From an uncultured bacterium (GTDB lineage Bacteria; Myxococcota_A; Bradymonadia; UBA7976; VGTA01): DNA of 64,000 nt. Shown here one piece after another: positions 9,137 through 17,647 of this stretch (the first letter of the stretch is position 1; each line of letters opens with the position of its first letter). The position numbers and the translations under genes were made by a program. The notes below the pieces were generated by a model that saw only the letters and a list, made by a program, of their open reading frames with translations, made no database searches and had not been told where the DNA came from. The stretch spans positions 1 through 64,000 of the forward strand of contig CALSSE010000004.1 in NCBI GenBank assembly GCA_943788935.1, in the 5' to 3' direction.

Positions 9137-10531
9137 ATGTCTATGATCCTACTTGGGTTCATCGCCACCCTTATCCTCTTTATTATGATCGGGGTCGCAT
9201 CGACTCGCGTCTCTACGGGAGAAGTCTCTGACTACTTAGTCGCCGGTCGATCGGTCTCTCCTTGGGTGGCGGGCTTATCGGCGGTAGCCTCTAACAATTC
9301 AGGCTTTATGTTCATTGGAGCGATCGGCTTTACTTATCATTATGGTTTATCGGCGTTTTGGCTTTTTTTTGCGTGGCTGATCGGTGATTACTGTTCTTGG
9401 TTCTTTGTTCATCAGAAGCTGAGAGAGCGCTCTGAAGCCCAGTCCAACGACAGCGTCACCGGATTCCTCGCTCACGATGGTCAACGGTCGGATCGGACGC
9501 TTGAACTCGTTCTGGGAGGCTTGACCGTGATTTTCCTTACTCTCTACGCCGCAGCCCAGCTCAAAGCAGGGGGGAAAGCCTTAGAGAGCACGCTCGACTG
9601 GGCTCCGACTAGCGGTATATATGTGGGGACAGTGATGGTCGCTGTCTACTCCTTCGCGGGAGGCATTCGCGCCTCACTATGGACCGATGTCGCTCAGGCG
9701 ATGGTGATGATCGTCGCTATGGCCGCCCTCACCTGGGTCTGTCACAGCGAAGTGAGTCCAATCTTTGAGCTCCATACTCGCTTAGAGTCAATCGATCCTC
9801 AGCTCCTGACGTGGACACCAAGTGACGCTACCCTCGGCTTATTCCCCTACGCCTTTGGGTGGTTTTTGGCCGGATTTGGCGGCATCGGTCAGCCGCACAT
9901 GATTGTGCGGGCGATGACCGTAGAGAGTAGTGAGAGTATTGGTCTGATGCGACGAGTCTATTTCAGCTGGTACACCCTCTTTAGCGTCTTCACTATGATC
10001 GTCGGGCTTTATGCTCGGATTTACTTCGAGGGAGTCGGAGAGCTGACCTTCGACAAGGAAACTGCGCTCCCCATGCTCGCATCTGCTCATCTAGCACCGA
10101 TCTGGGTGGGCTTGATCTTAGCGGCACTCTTCGCGGCGAGCATGTCTACCGCTGACTCGCAGGTGTTAGCGTCTTCAGCGAGTCTCACTCAGGACGTCGC
10201 GCCTCGATATCGATCGAGCTATGGGGCCTCAAAACTCGCTACCTTGATGGTCGTCTGTTTGGCGATGATTGTCGCTCTCTTAGGCCCGAAAAGCGTTTTT
10301 GAACTAGTGACCCTCGCGTGGGGATTGATGATGACCTGTTTCGCTCCGTTGATGCTCGCCCGAGTTTTTGATTGGCGGATCGATGCCCAACGGGCACTCG
10401 GCGCTGCAGGCTTAGGTATGGCGGCGATGCTCAGCTGGAAATATGGTCTTGGGTATGCTGACGCTTGCTACGAGGGGGCGGTAGGCTTTATGGTCAGCAT
10501 GCCTCTAGTCTACGCATTTTCTAAGCGCTAA
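9137..10531 (+). CDS. Sodium/solute symporter (SSS family, PutP-like)
   Basis: The 464-residue integral membrane protein has about 12-13 hydrophobic helices and SSS-family landmarks. These are DYLVAGRSVSPWVAGLSAVA with SNNSGFMF (helix 1, part of the sodium/substrate site), YGLSAFWL, FAGGIRASLWTDVAQ, FGGIGQPHMIVRAM and ALFAASMSTADSQVLASSA. The last is the sodium-site helix with the paired small and hydroxyl residues typical of PutP. It probably imports proline or a similar solute using the sodium gradient; the substrate is not determined. AGGAGA precedes the ATG. It stands alone, divergent from the DUF2071 gene. Confidence 0.9.
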   Translation: MSMILLGFIATLILFIMIGVASTRVSTGEVSDYLVAGRSVSPWVAGLSAVASNNSGFMFIGAIGFTYHYGLSAFWLFFAWLIGDYCSWFFVHQKLRERSEAQSNDSVTGFLAHDGQRSDRTLELVLGGLTVIFLTLYAAAQLKAGGKALESTLDWAPTSGIYVGTVMVAVYSFAGGIRASLWTDVAQAMVMIVAMAALTWVCHSEVSPIFELHTRLESIDPQLLTWTPSDATLGLFPYAFGWFLAGFGGIGQPHMIVRAMTVESSESIGLMRRVYFSWYTLFSVFTMIVGLYARIYFEGVGELTFDKETALPMLASAHLAPIWVGLILAALFAASMSTADSQVLASSASLTQDVAPRYRSSYGASKLATLMVVCLAMIVALLGPKSVFELVTLAWGLMMTCFAPLMLARVFDWRIDAQRALGAAGLGMAAMLSWKYGLGYADACYEGAVGFMVSMPLVYAFSKR

Positions 10532-10560
10532 TACCCCAAATAGGCAAGGGCTACAGAGGC

Positions 10561-12387
10561 TCAGGGACAGAGGCTCAAGAAACCTCCTGATTCCTCGACC
10601 TCGGCAGGGTCACCGCACCAAGTGAAGGCCTCAGCTGTACAGCTAACTGCGACACAGCCCCACGCTTGAGGTGCTCCCGCCGTATTACAAGCAGCGGCGC
10701 TGTCACAATGAACTGAGCAATAACCCTCGGCGTCTCCGGGCGCCATGACACAGAAATCAGTAGGAGCGGCACAGTCCTCAGACTGAGTGCAGATCTCACC
10801 CCAAGGTGCCTGTGGAGAATCCATAGGGTCTGTAGATGAGCTCGACTCACCATAGGTGAAGAGGCAACGGGTAATCGGTGCGCCAATGTCTCGGAGTACA
10901 TAGAGGTAATACTGCTCTCCCTCGACGAGGGCGGTGGGAGAACCCTCAGCGGGGAAGCCTTGTCGAGTGTTTTCGACGAGCTCACCATAGTTCGCTCCTT
11001 CAACCGCCGAGGCCTCATGGCTGACATCGAGGCGCCAGACCGTCCCCTCGGGGAGATCTAAGTTAGGAGGCGCCCCTGGGTTAGCAGTGCCCACAGAGAG
11101 GACATAAACATAACGCGCCCCACCACCGACCCAAGAGATACTCCCGTCCATAGCGACCCCTTCACCGCTCTCGCAAGAGCTAGGCTCATAAATAGATTGG
11201 GTGTAGAGCGGGCCCCCAATGGGAGTCGTGTCAGCGAAGTCTTCAGGGGTATATCCGCGTCGGGCGAGCTCACCCTCAAAGAAGCGAACCATACGATCCA
11301 CATCAGTGGTAGGGAGGACGGTGGTCTGTCGGTCAAAGCCGTTGTTGTCTACAGCGGGGAAGGCACCTAGCATGGAAGAGTCTGTCCACCCTGCGCCCAT
11401 AGCGAGGCCACTCGGGTTCCAATCATCGATCCACAGACCCTCACTGTCAGTGTCCCACACCGCTGCTCCACTCGGGGTTTTGGAGTTCTCATGGCAACAG
11501 ACACAGCCGCAAGATTTGGCTTGTGAACGCACCCACTCCACCTCGGCGACATAGGCCTCATCTAATCGGATAGGATCATCCGCGGGGGTCTCAAAGCCAG
11601 ACGATGGAACCGGGGCGTAGGGGCGCTGAGTGAGGACAGGGTTGCAAGAGGCATAGTCTATAAACTCTTCGCCTTCTGGCGCACAACCTCCGATCGCTTG
11701 CCAGGTACAGCGTGAGCCTTCTTGACCCGCTTCACCCTCGAGGCACATGAGCTCAAAGGGGACAAAGACATTACCGACATCATCGGGGAGCACCGGCTCA
11801 ACAGGCTCATATTGTCCTTCACAGAGAGCCGAAGGAGAGAATTCACCGCGAGCGAAAATCACACATCCTTGAACCGCCATCTGACATCCCGAAGGGGCAT
11901 CGCCCGAGAGGATGAGGTCATAGTCTAAGCCTTCATCGGCGGTGATCGCGCAGGTTCCTAAGGAGAGGCTTGCTTCGCAGCTCGTCTCCGAGAAGGTACT
12001 CTCTGGTTGGGCAGCGCAGTCAGACTGTGCTGTAGTGATCTGCCAGCCATCTCCGGTGTAATTGCGGCATTCGGGAGCAGAGGAGAAGAGGTTAGTGTAA
12101 TCGCATGAGCCAGTGATCATCGTTGTCACGCTCGATCCAGCTTCATTCTCAGCTTCATTCCCGGCTTCATTCTCGGTCTCATTCTCAGCTTCATTTCCCA
12201 CCTCGATCGGTGAATCTTCAGAGTCCGATCCTTGGCAACCTACCGCTGAGAGTAGGACTGAGATCAGGATCGGAGTGACAATTGAGGGGAGGGTTGAGCG
12301 CAGGATAGATGAAGAGCGCGACGCGACGCTCTGGTAGATGAATGAGCTGTGGTCGTTTTGACCAAATACATCGCTCTTTGTGTGCAT
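10561..12387 (-). CDS. Cysteine-rich lipoprotein with a CxxCH motif, unknown function
   Basis: I do not recognise the family. The 608-residue protein has a signal peptide with lipobox AVGC, then an acidic Asn/Glu/Ala tract (NEAENETENEAGNEAENEAG). Many cysteines follow. About residue 295 the segment SCGCVCCHENSK contains CxxCH, the haem c attachment pattern, but it could also bind metal. Other landmarks are AVWDTDSEGLWIDDW and RMVRFFEGELARRGY. Near the C-terminus a cysteine cluster (CTQSEDCAAPTDFCVMAPGD and CSVHCDSAAACNTAG) resembles the disulfide-rich modules common in Myxococcota surface proteins. It converges with the symporter gene, 29 bp apart. Confidence 0.65.
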   Translation of the reverse strand: MHTKSDVFGQNDHSSFIYQSVASRSSSILRSTLPSIVTPILISVLLSAVGCQGSDSEDSPIEVGNEAENETENEAGNEAENEAGSSVTTMITGSCDYTNLFSSAPECRNYTGDGWQITTAQSDCAAQPESTFSETSCEASLSLGTCAITADEGLDYDLILSGDAPSGCQMAVQGCVIFARGEFSPSALCEGQYEPVEPVLPDDVGNVFVPFELMCLEGEAGQEGSRCTWQAIGGCAPEGEEFIDYASCNPVLTQRPYAPVPSSGFETPADDPIRLDEAYVAEVEWVRSQAKSCGCVCCHENSKTPSGAAVWDTDSEGLWIDDWNPSGLAMGAGWTDSSMLGAFPAVDNNGFDRQTTVLPTTDVDRMVRFFEGELARRGYTPEDFADTTPIGGPLYTQSIYEPSSCESGEGVAMDGSISWVGGGARYVYVLSVGTANPGAPPNLDLPEGTVWRLDVSHEASAVEGANYGELVENTRQGFPAEGSPTALVEGEQYYLYVLRDIGAPITRCLFTYGESSSSTDPMDSPQAPWGEICTQSEDCAAPTDFCVMAPGDAEGYCSVHCDSAAACNTAGAPQAWGCVAVSCTAEAFTWCGDPAEVEESGGFLSLCP

Positions 12388-12597
12388 AATATTACCGATC
12401 TAATGATGGCTAGGAGTCGTTTTCAAACAGTTAGATCACTTCAATATTCAGTGGGTCGCTTAATAGACTTAAAATATCGGTATTTTTTGATGGGGTGGTG
12501 TACCTATATCTCTTGTAGGAATAGCTAATTGTGTGTCCAAGGTAGATTTGGTATTGATTAAACTTACATGATCAAGCCCCTATGAAAGACATCACCT

Positions 12598-14553
12598 ATG
12601 CATCTGTTGCTAACTACCAAAAAACGAATACTCTTGACGCTTCTCCTCACTGCTTCCATGGGGGTGAGTGCTTGCAATACTAGCGACGAGGGGGCGAAGC
12701 AGGGAACGGCGACTGCGGAATCCTGTAGCGAGTCAGACCTGATCGCTCAGTGTCCCCCGAACACCTTCCCTGACTTGGAGAGCGATGCCGTTTCATCATG
12801 TTCGATGAGTGGGAGTATCGACGCTAGCCAAGATGTGGACACCATTGAGGGAGGAGCGGCGATCAATACCGCTTGCGTAGGGAGTGGCTCCTGCAAGGTC
12901 GTGTGCCGTCTAGAGGTGCCTTGTACTTACGGTGTAGAGAGGATATCTCCCACAGATGGGATTATCTGTTCAGCCCCGCCTGCGGGCTGCGGCAATGGAG
13001 AATGTGATCAAGGAGAGACCCCCGAAAGCTGCCCCATTGACTGCGGGATGACTTGTGCTCCGGGCAGCGCTCGCTGCATGGGCGACGCCGTACAGTCTTG
13101 CACGCCGCGAGGGACATGGGATGAACCTATTGAGTGCTCTAGGGGATCGAGGTGTCTTGTGGTTGATGAGAGTGCGTCTTGTAGTTCTCCTAGCTGTGGA
13201 GATGGTGTTGTTGATCTTGAGGAAGAGTGTGATCCCAATGCTGAGGACGAAGTAGAGTGTGACATGAATTGTACACGTCCTCGCTGTGGCAATGGAGTAC
13301 GCGGCTTTGACGCTAATGGAGAGGCCGAAGAGTGTGACGATGGTAATTATGACAATAGCGATAATTGTACCGCTGCTTGTGCGCTAGCTCGTTGCGGAGA
13401 TGGATATATTCAAGATGGAGAAGGCTGTGATGATGGCAATGAAGATAACAGTGACCTCTGCGATAATAGCTGTCAATTAGGGACACCATGCGGCAATGGG
13501 GTGATCGACGCAGGCGAAGCTTGCGATGATGGAAATACTAGTAATGAAGATGGATGTCTGACGACTTGTGTGCTCAATACCTGTGGAGACGGCTATATTC
13601 ACGTTGGAGTAGAGAGCTGTGATGACGGAAATAATGAAGATGGCGATCAGTGTACCCAATCATGCCTCATAGCTCGCTGCGGTGACGGGGTGACTCAAGT
13701 CGGCATCGAAGAGTGTGATGATGGCAATCAGGTCAATGATGATCAATGCACAAATATGTGTACCGCTCCACGTTGTGGCGATCAGCTAATTCAGGCTGGT
13801 GAAGGCTGTGACGATGGAAATATGACTAACGATGATGCCTGTCTGAATGATTGCTTGCTCCCTCGTTGTGGTGATGGTTATCTCTATGCTGAAGAAGAGT
13901 CATGTGATGATCAGAACCAAGTAGATAGCGATCGATGCTTATCAACGTGTGAGCTCGCCGCTTGTGGTGATGGAATACGTCGTGCTGACATCTCTCTTGG
14001 AGCAGAGGGGTTTGAGTACTGTGACGATGGTAATGAGGCTGAATTTGATGGCTGTAACAGCACATGTGTTCAGACCGAGATTGAACCGAATGATACCGCT
14101 GGTCGTATCGGTGATGTGAGCACTGATAACATGATTATGTATGATAAAATCGTGGGAGTGATGGAGGGAGCGCCCTCCGCCTCTGGTATGAGTGCAGATA
14201 CCTTTGTATTCGAGCTTAATTGTGGAGTCGGAGAGGGAGTCTGCCCACCCAACAGCTCAGTGACCTGGCACTTCACGCTCAGCGCTCCCAATGAGATTTG
14301 TAAAACATACACTCGTGAAATTGGCTGTAATCTGCCTAGATGCAGAGTCTGTATTGACCGTGGTTTTCAAGTGATCCCGAGTTGTAACGGTCTATGTGAA
14401 GCTGATGATATCCCCACACTGACCTGGGGGCGTTTGGGGAGCACCGTGAGCTGGTCGGTCACCGCTGATATGGGAGGTATTTGGGAGTTTCAGCTACAGA
14501 ATTTTCACACCGCAGCCTTTAACTACACCCTCAGAGTGAGCGAGTCACAATAG
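12598..14553 (+). CDS. DUF4215 (Myxococcus cysteine-rich repeat) lipoprotein
   Basis: The 651-residue protein starts with a signal peptide ending VSAC (lipobox). Its centre holds about nine tandem ~30-40-residue DUF4215 units of the form CGDGxxxxxExCDDGNxxxxDxC between roughly residues 200 and 500. These acidic, cysteine-rich repeats are typical of secreted myxobacterial proteins and probably bind calcium and form an extended disulfide-braced rod. The C-terminal ~150 residues (TEIEPNDTAGRIGDVST onward, then TFVFELN) look like a PPC-type beta-sandwich with extra cysteines. No catalytic domain is visible, so an adhesive or structural surface role is the likely reading. It is a monocistronic gene by spacing. 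Confidence 0.88.
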   Translation: MHLLLTTKKRILLTLLLTASMGVSACNTSDEGAKQGTATAESCSESDLIAQCPPNTFPDLESDAVSSCSMSGSIDASQDVDTIEGGAAINTACVGSGSCKVVCRLEVPCTYGVERISPTDGIICSAPPAGCGNGECDQGETPESCPIDCGMTCAPGSARCMGDAVQSCTPRGTWDEPIECSRGSRCLVVDESASCSSPSCGDGVVDLEEECDPNAEDEVECDMNCTRPRCGNGVRGFDANGEAEECDDGNYDNSDNCTAACALARCGDGYIQDGEGCDDGNEDNSDLCDNSCQLGTPCGNGVIDAGEACDDGNTSNEDGCLTTCVLNTCGDGYIHVGVESCDDGNNEDGDQCTQSCLIARCGDGVTQVGIEECDDGNQVNDDQCTNMCTAPRCGDQLIQAGEGCDDGNMTNDDACLNDCLLPRCGDGYLYAEEESCDDQNQVDSDRCLSTCELAACGDGIRRADISLGAEGFEYCDDGNEAEFDGCNSTCVQTEIEPNDTAGRIGDVSTDNMIMYDKIVGVMEGAPSASGMSADTFVFELNCGVGEGVCPPNSSVTWHFTLSAPNEICKTYTREIGCNLPRCRVCIDRGFQVIPSCNGLCEADDIPTLTWGRLGSTVSWSVTADMGGIWEFQLQNFHTAAFNYTLRVSESQ

Positions 14554-14650
14554 ACGCTGTGCTCTCTATGACTCATGGTGAGTATTGACCTCAGCCCTTT
14601 GTAGGCTTGATGTCACAGGACTTGATCTTATCTCTCACAACCATCCATTC

Positions 14651-14715
14651 GCTTTACCATAAGACGTAAAGCCGGTGAGATCGGTTGATCTAACGCTTTC
14701 TTTGGATAGAGAAAG
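14651..14715 (+). other. Two small inverted repeats in the intergenic gap
   Basis: GCTTTAC at 14651-14657 pairs perfectly with GTAAAGC at 14666-14672. CTTTCT at 14696-14701 pairs with AGAAAG at 14710-14715. Neither is followed by a T run, so they are not ordinary intrinsic terminators. They lie between two plus-strand lipoprotein genes and could be part of a leader structure or an operator. Confidence 0.3.
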
Positions 14716-14833
14716 TAATGTGCGTGGTGGCGGCGGAAGTAATAAGAGGTGGTTTGTGAATATGGCATAGAGTTTGCTTATTTATGTCTGAAAGCCCTAG
14801 CCAATACATCACTTAAACTCGAGGGAGATCACC

Positions 14834-16195
14834 ATGATTGATCAACTTAATCAAAAATTCGCCCAGATAAGTAGAGATCAAAAACAGCTCTACTTCACCA
14901 TCCTGATCTTAGCGCTCTCTCTATACCTCAACGCCTGTGCAGACCCCTCTGCTCAGCAAGCTGAAAGCTCTGCTCTTAAACTTCAAGATGGTAAGGCTGA
15001 TATCGCTCATTCTTTAGATGAGTCTGGACTCTCTTCGGGGCTGTATGTAGAGAGAGCTTTTGGCCTCTCCACGCCGACAGGAGAGAAGATCTTAGCTATC
15101 GCTAGAGATTGGGAGCTAGGCCAACTCTCTGAGGCAGAGGAATATGCTCAGCCTCGAATGTGCGCTCACAATGTCTCCGAAGTTCTAGAGAGGAGTGAGC
15201 TACCCTTTTATAGTGATTACCTCGTCCCTCACATGATCAGCGCTGTAAAAGTGCGAGGTGGACTCGTCGCTCGACTCGATAATCGTGATAAGCAGGGCTT
15301 TATCAAGTCACTGAACCAGCTCTTTGGAGGTCATCTGCCGATCGGTAGCCTAGTGAATGGTTGTCTGTACTCGGATTGTAGTGGTGAGGGAGGAGATGGT
15401 CATATCGCGATCTTAGGCGAGACCGACGATGAGGGCGTTGTGTATCTTTACCATAACAATTGGTACCGACCTGATAATGAAGGAGGAGAGCGTAAAGATC
15501 ACATGGTGAGCGCCCACTACTATGATGATCTCGGGCTCCGACGACAATGGATGAAGACGCCTTGGATAAGAGTTCATCGTGATCAGGAGAGCGATGAGAT
15601 CATTGACGTTGAGGGTCTATTACCTGCTATCGATGACCTCGATCCCTATACAGGGTTCTTTCTGACAGTGAGTATTCTCCCTGAGTTGCTCTTAGAATTA
15701 GGGGTCTCAGCATCAGATGAGCTCTTCTGTCCTATCGGTCTCCTCCCCGATCCGATGCTCGGCGCCTGTGTTGATGAAGAAAGCGTCTATGGTCGCTTCT
15801 CTGATCAAATGACCAAAGCCTGTCTCGAGAGAGGATATGGTGAAGCATGTACCCAGACACACTCTGTAGAGACCGATGAGTACACAGCGACGTTTCAGCG
15901 CTGGTCACGTCGTGTTTATGAAGGGCTCCGCGGTCACCAAGCATGTCCTGCAGGTCTAGTAATCGATCATGACCTTGGATATTGTATTCAAGAGACCGTG
16001 AGCGAGGCAGGACTCAGAGGTGAGGCAGAGAGTGGAACAGAGAGTGAGGCAGAGCTCACAGGAGAACTAGAGGGACATGTTTACGGGCCCTTCTCCAAAG
16101 AGATCGTCACCCGCTGCTTAGAGTGGGGCGGTGGCCAAGCCTGCGCGAGCGGTCGTTTATCACTCTCTTTTTTCAGAGGCCTAATCGGTCAATAA
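14834..16195 (+). CDS. Lipoprotein with a possible papain-like amidase domain and duplicated C-terminal module
   Basis: The 453-residue protein has a lipobox LNAC in its signal peptide. Residues ~60-245 contain MCAHNVSEVLERS, GEGGDGHIAILGET and YLYHNNWYRP. The order Cys, His, Asn with a buried strand around the His is that of CHAP/NlpC-P60 peptidoglycan hydrolases, so an amidase-like fold is plausible but unproven. The C-terminal part holds two related modules of about 60 residues: CPIGLLPDPMLGAC...VYGRFSDQMTKACLERGYG and CPAGLVIDHDLGYC...VYGPFSKEIVTRCLEWGGG. An acidic Glu/Gly/Ser tract separates parts of the second. GAGGGAG precedes the ATG. Confidence 0.6.
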   Translation: MIDQLNQKFAQISRDQKQLYFTILILALSLYLNACADPSAQQAESSALKLQDGKADIAHSLDESGLSSGLYVERAFGLSTPTGEKILAIARDWELGQLSEAEEYAQPRMCAHNVSEVLERSELPFYSDYLVPHMISAVKVRGGLVARLDNRDKQGFIKSLNQLFGGHLPIGSLVNGCLYSDCSGEGGDGHIAILGETDDEGVVYLYHNNWYRPDNEGGERKDHMVSAHYYDDLGLRRQWMKTPWIRVHRDQESDEIIDVEGLLPAIDDLDPYTGFFLTVSILPELLLELGVSASDELFCPIGLLPDPMLGACVDEESVYGRFSDQMTKACLERGYGEACTQTHSVETDEYTATFQRWSRRVYEGLRGHQACPAGLVIDHDLGYCIQETVSEAGLRGEAESGTESEAELTGELEGHVYGPFSKEIVTRCLEWGGGQACASGRLSLSFFRGLIGQ

Positions 16196-16221
16196 GATCT
16201 TAGACTGCTCTCAGACTGCTC

Positions 16222-17631
16222 TCAGGCCTCTAAGGCACTGATACTGCTCTCGGTATATCCACCCTCGGTGCCGAAGTTCGGGATGTTGAGCCCCGCCGCT
16301 CTTAAGGCGGTTAAGCCACCCTTGGTGATCGATTCATCTCCTCTCCCTCGGTGATGAACATCTCCTCGTAAGCGTCCACCGCCCAATCCGGCGATGAGGA
16401 AGGGGAAATCTTCATAGCGGTGCAATCTCCCATCGGTGTGCTCTGTGGTACAGGCAATAGCGCAGTGGTCTAGGAGGCTCCCCGCTCCCATAGGGATATC
16501 GTTGAGCTTGTCGAGGAATATCGAGAGCTGCCGCATGGTATAAACAGTGGCGCCATGGACGATGGGTTGAGTTGATGGAGAGCCCGACATCGGCTCATCA
16601 TGACAGGTACGATGTAATCCATCGGTCGCGCCCGCGGGATGAATGATTACTCCTGAGCCACAGGTGGAGAACTGCATCGAGAACACCCTAGTCAGATCAC
16701 AGGCTAACGCTAGCGCCATCAGCTCGCTCATAACTGTATTCTTGGCCTCGATTTGTTCTCGACCGCTTTGGTCTGGATAAATACCAGGTTGGTCAGGAAT
16801 AGCGCAGCTAGAGGGCTCAGCGGCGAGACGCATTTCTAAGGTACGAATGGAGTCAAAGTGTTGATCTAGTCTCCGTCGATCATTGACGCTGAGCTTGGGC
16901 TTAAGTCGAGAAAATTGACCCATCACCGCGTCGAGAACTGAGCGGCGTGCGTTGAGGTCATCGAGGTTGCTATTTCCGCCAAAGAGGCGGCTAAAAGCCG
17001 CCTGAGCGCTATACTCTGATGGGTTTGGGTTATTAGGGCCATTATGAGAGAGGTGTTGAAAGGTCGTCCCCTCATCAGTGCCGGTGAAGCGAGTCACGCC
17101 GAACTCTAAGGAGCGGAATGGAGATTGACCCTCGAGTTGGGCAGCGGCGATCATATCGAGTGAGGGGCCGTCAAAGGTAGAGACGATTGTATCTCGTGTC
17201 ACTCCCACTTGGTGGAGCGGTCTCCCGGTCATTACTCCGGTCATTCCAGCGTGGTGAGCATGAGTTCCTGTCTTAATCGTATATCCGCTGAGCGCTGAAA
17301 GTTTAGACTTATGACGTTGGAGGGGAGCGAGCTCTTCGCTCAGTTGCCATTCTGCCCCTCGGCCCACCCCTTGAGGGACCCACAGCTCAGGTCTGACCCC
17401 ATTACCCCAAAACCAGAGGCCGAACCGAGTCGGGATAGGCATACCTTGGGCATAGGCGTCGCCATGGTCATTGAGCATCCCCTCCAAAACAGGGAGGGAG
17501 ATGCTGACCGCGCTCCCTCCGAGGATCCCTCTGAGGACCTGACGACGAGAGAGCGGAGCGCTGGGAGTGATAGGCGCTCTTTTAGAGGGAAGAGACAGCA
17601 CAGGATTATGACGTTTATTATGGTGTTTCAT
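16222..17631 (-). CDS. DUF1552 family protein, Tat-exported
   Basis: This protein (about 469 residues from the chosen start) shows a twin-arginine signal, SRRQVLRGILGGSAVSISLP, followed by RFGLWFWGNGVRPELWVP, LSGYTIKTGTHAHHAGMTGV and CDLTRVFSMQFSTCGSG. It also has GLHRTCHDEP and IACTTEHTDGRLH. These are hallmarks of DUF1552, a family related to DUF1501/sulfatase-like alkaline-phosphatase folds and found next to DUF1592 proteins in Myxococcota and Planctomycetota. I place the start at 17631 rather than 17658 because GAGGAG lies at ideal distance. That leaves 16 bp after the DUF1592 stop, so the two form an operon. Function is unknown; a periplasmic partner of the DUF1592 protein is the usual inference. 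Confidence 0.9.
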   Translation of the reverse strand: MKHHNKRHNPVLSLPSKRAPITPSAPLSRRQVLRGILGGSAVSISLPVLEGMLNDHGDAYAQGMPIPTRFGLWFWGNGVRPELWVPQGVGRGAEWQLSEELAPLQRHKSKLSALSGYTIKTGTHAHHAGMTGVMTGRPLHQVGVTRDTIVSTFDGPSLDMIAAAQLEGQSPFRSLEFGVTRFTGTDEGTTFQHLSHNGPNNPNPSEYSAQAAFSRLFGGNSNLDDLNARRSVLDAVMGQFSRLKPKLSVNDRRRLDQHFDSIRTLEMRLAAEPSSCAIPDQPGIYPDQSGREQIEAKNTVMSELMALALACDLTRVFSMQFSTCGSGVIIHPAGATDGLHRTCHDEPMSGSPSTQPIVHGATVYTMRQLSIFLDKLNDIPMGAGSLLDHCAIACTTEHTDGRLHRYEDFPFLIAGLGGGRLRGDVHHRGRGDESITKGGLTALRAAGLNIPNFGTEGGYTESSISALEA

Positions 17632-17647
17632 CGAATACTCTCCTCGC

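Noticed and set aside
14651..14715. Intrinsic terminator
   Set aside because: The hairpins lack a following T run.
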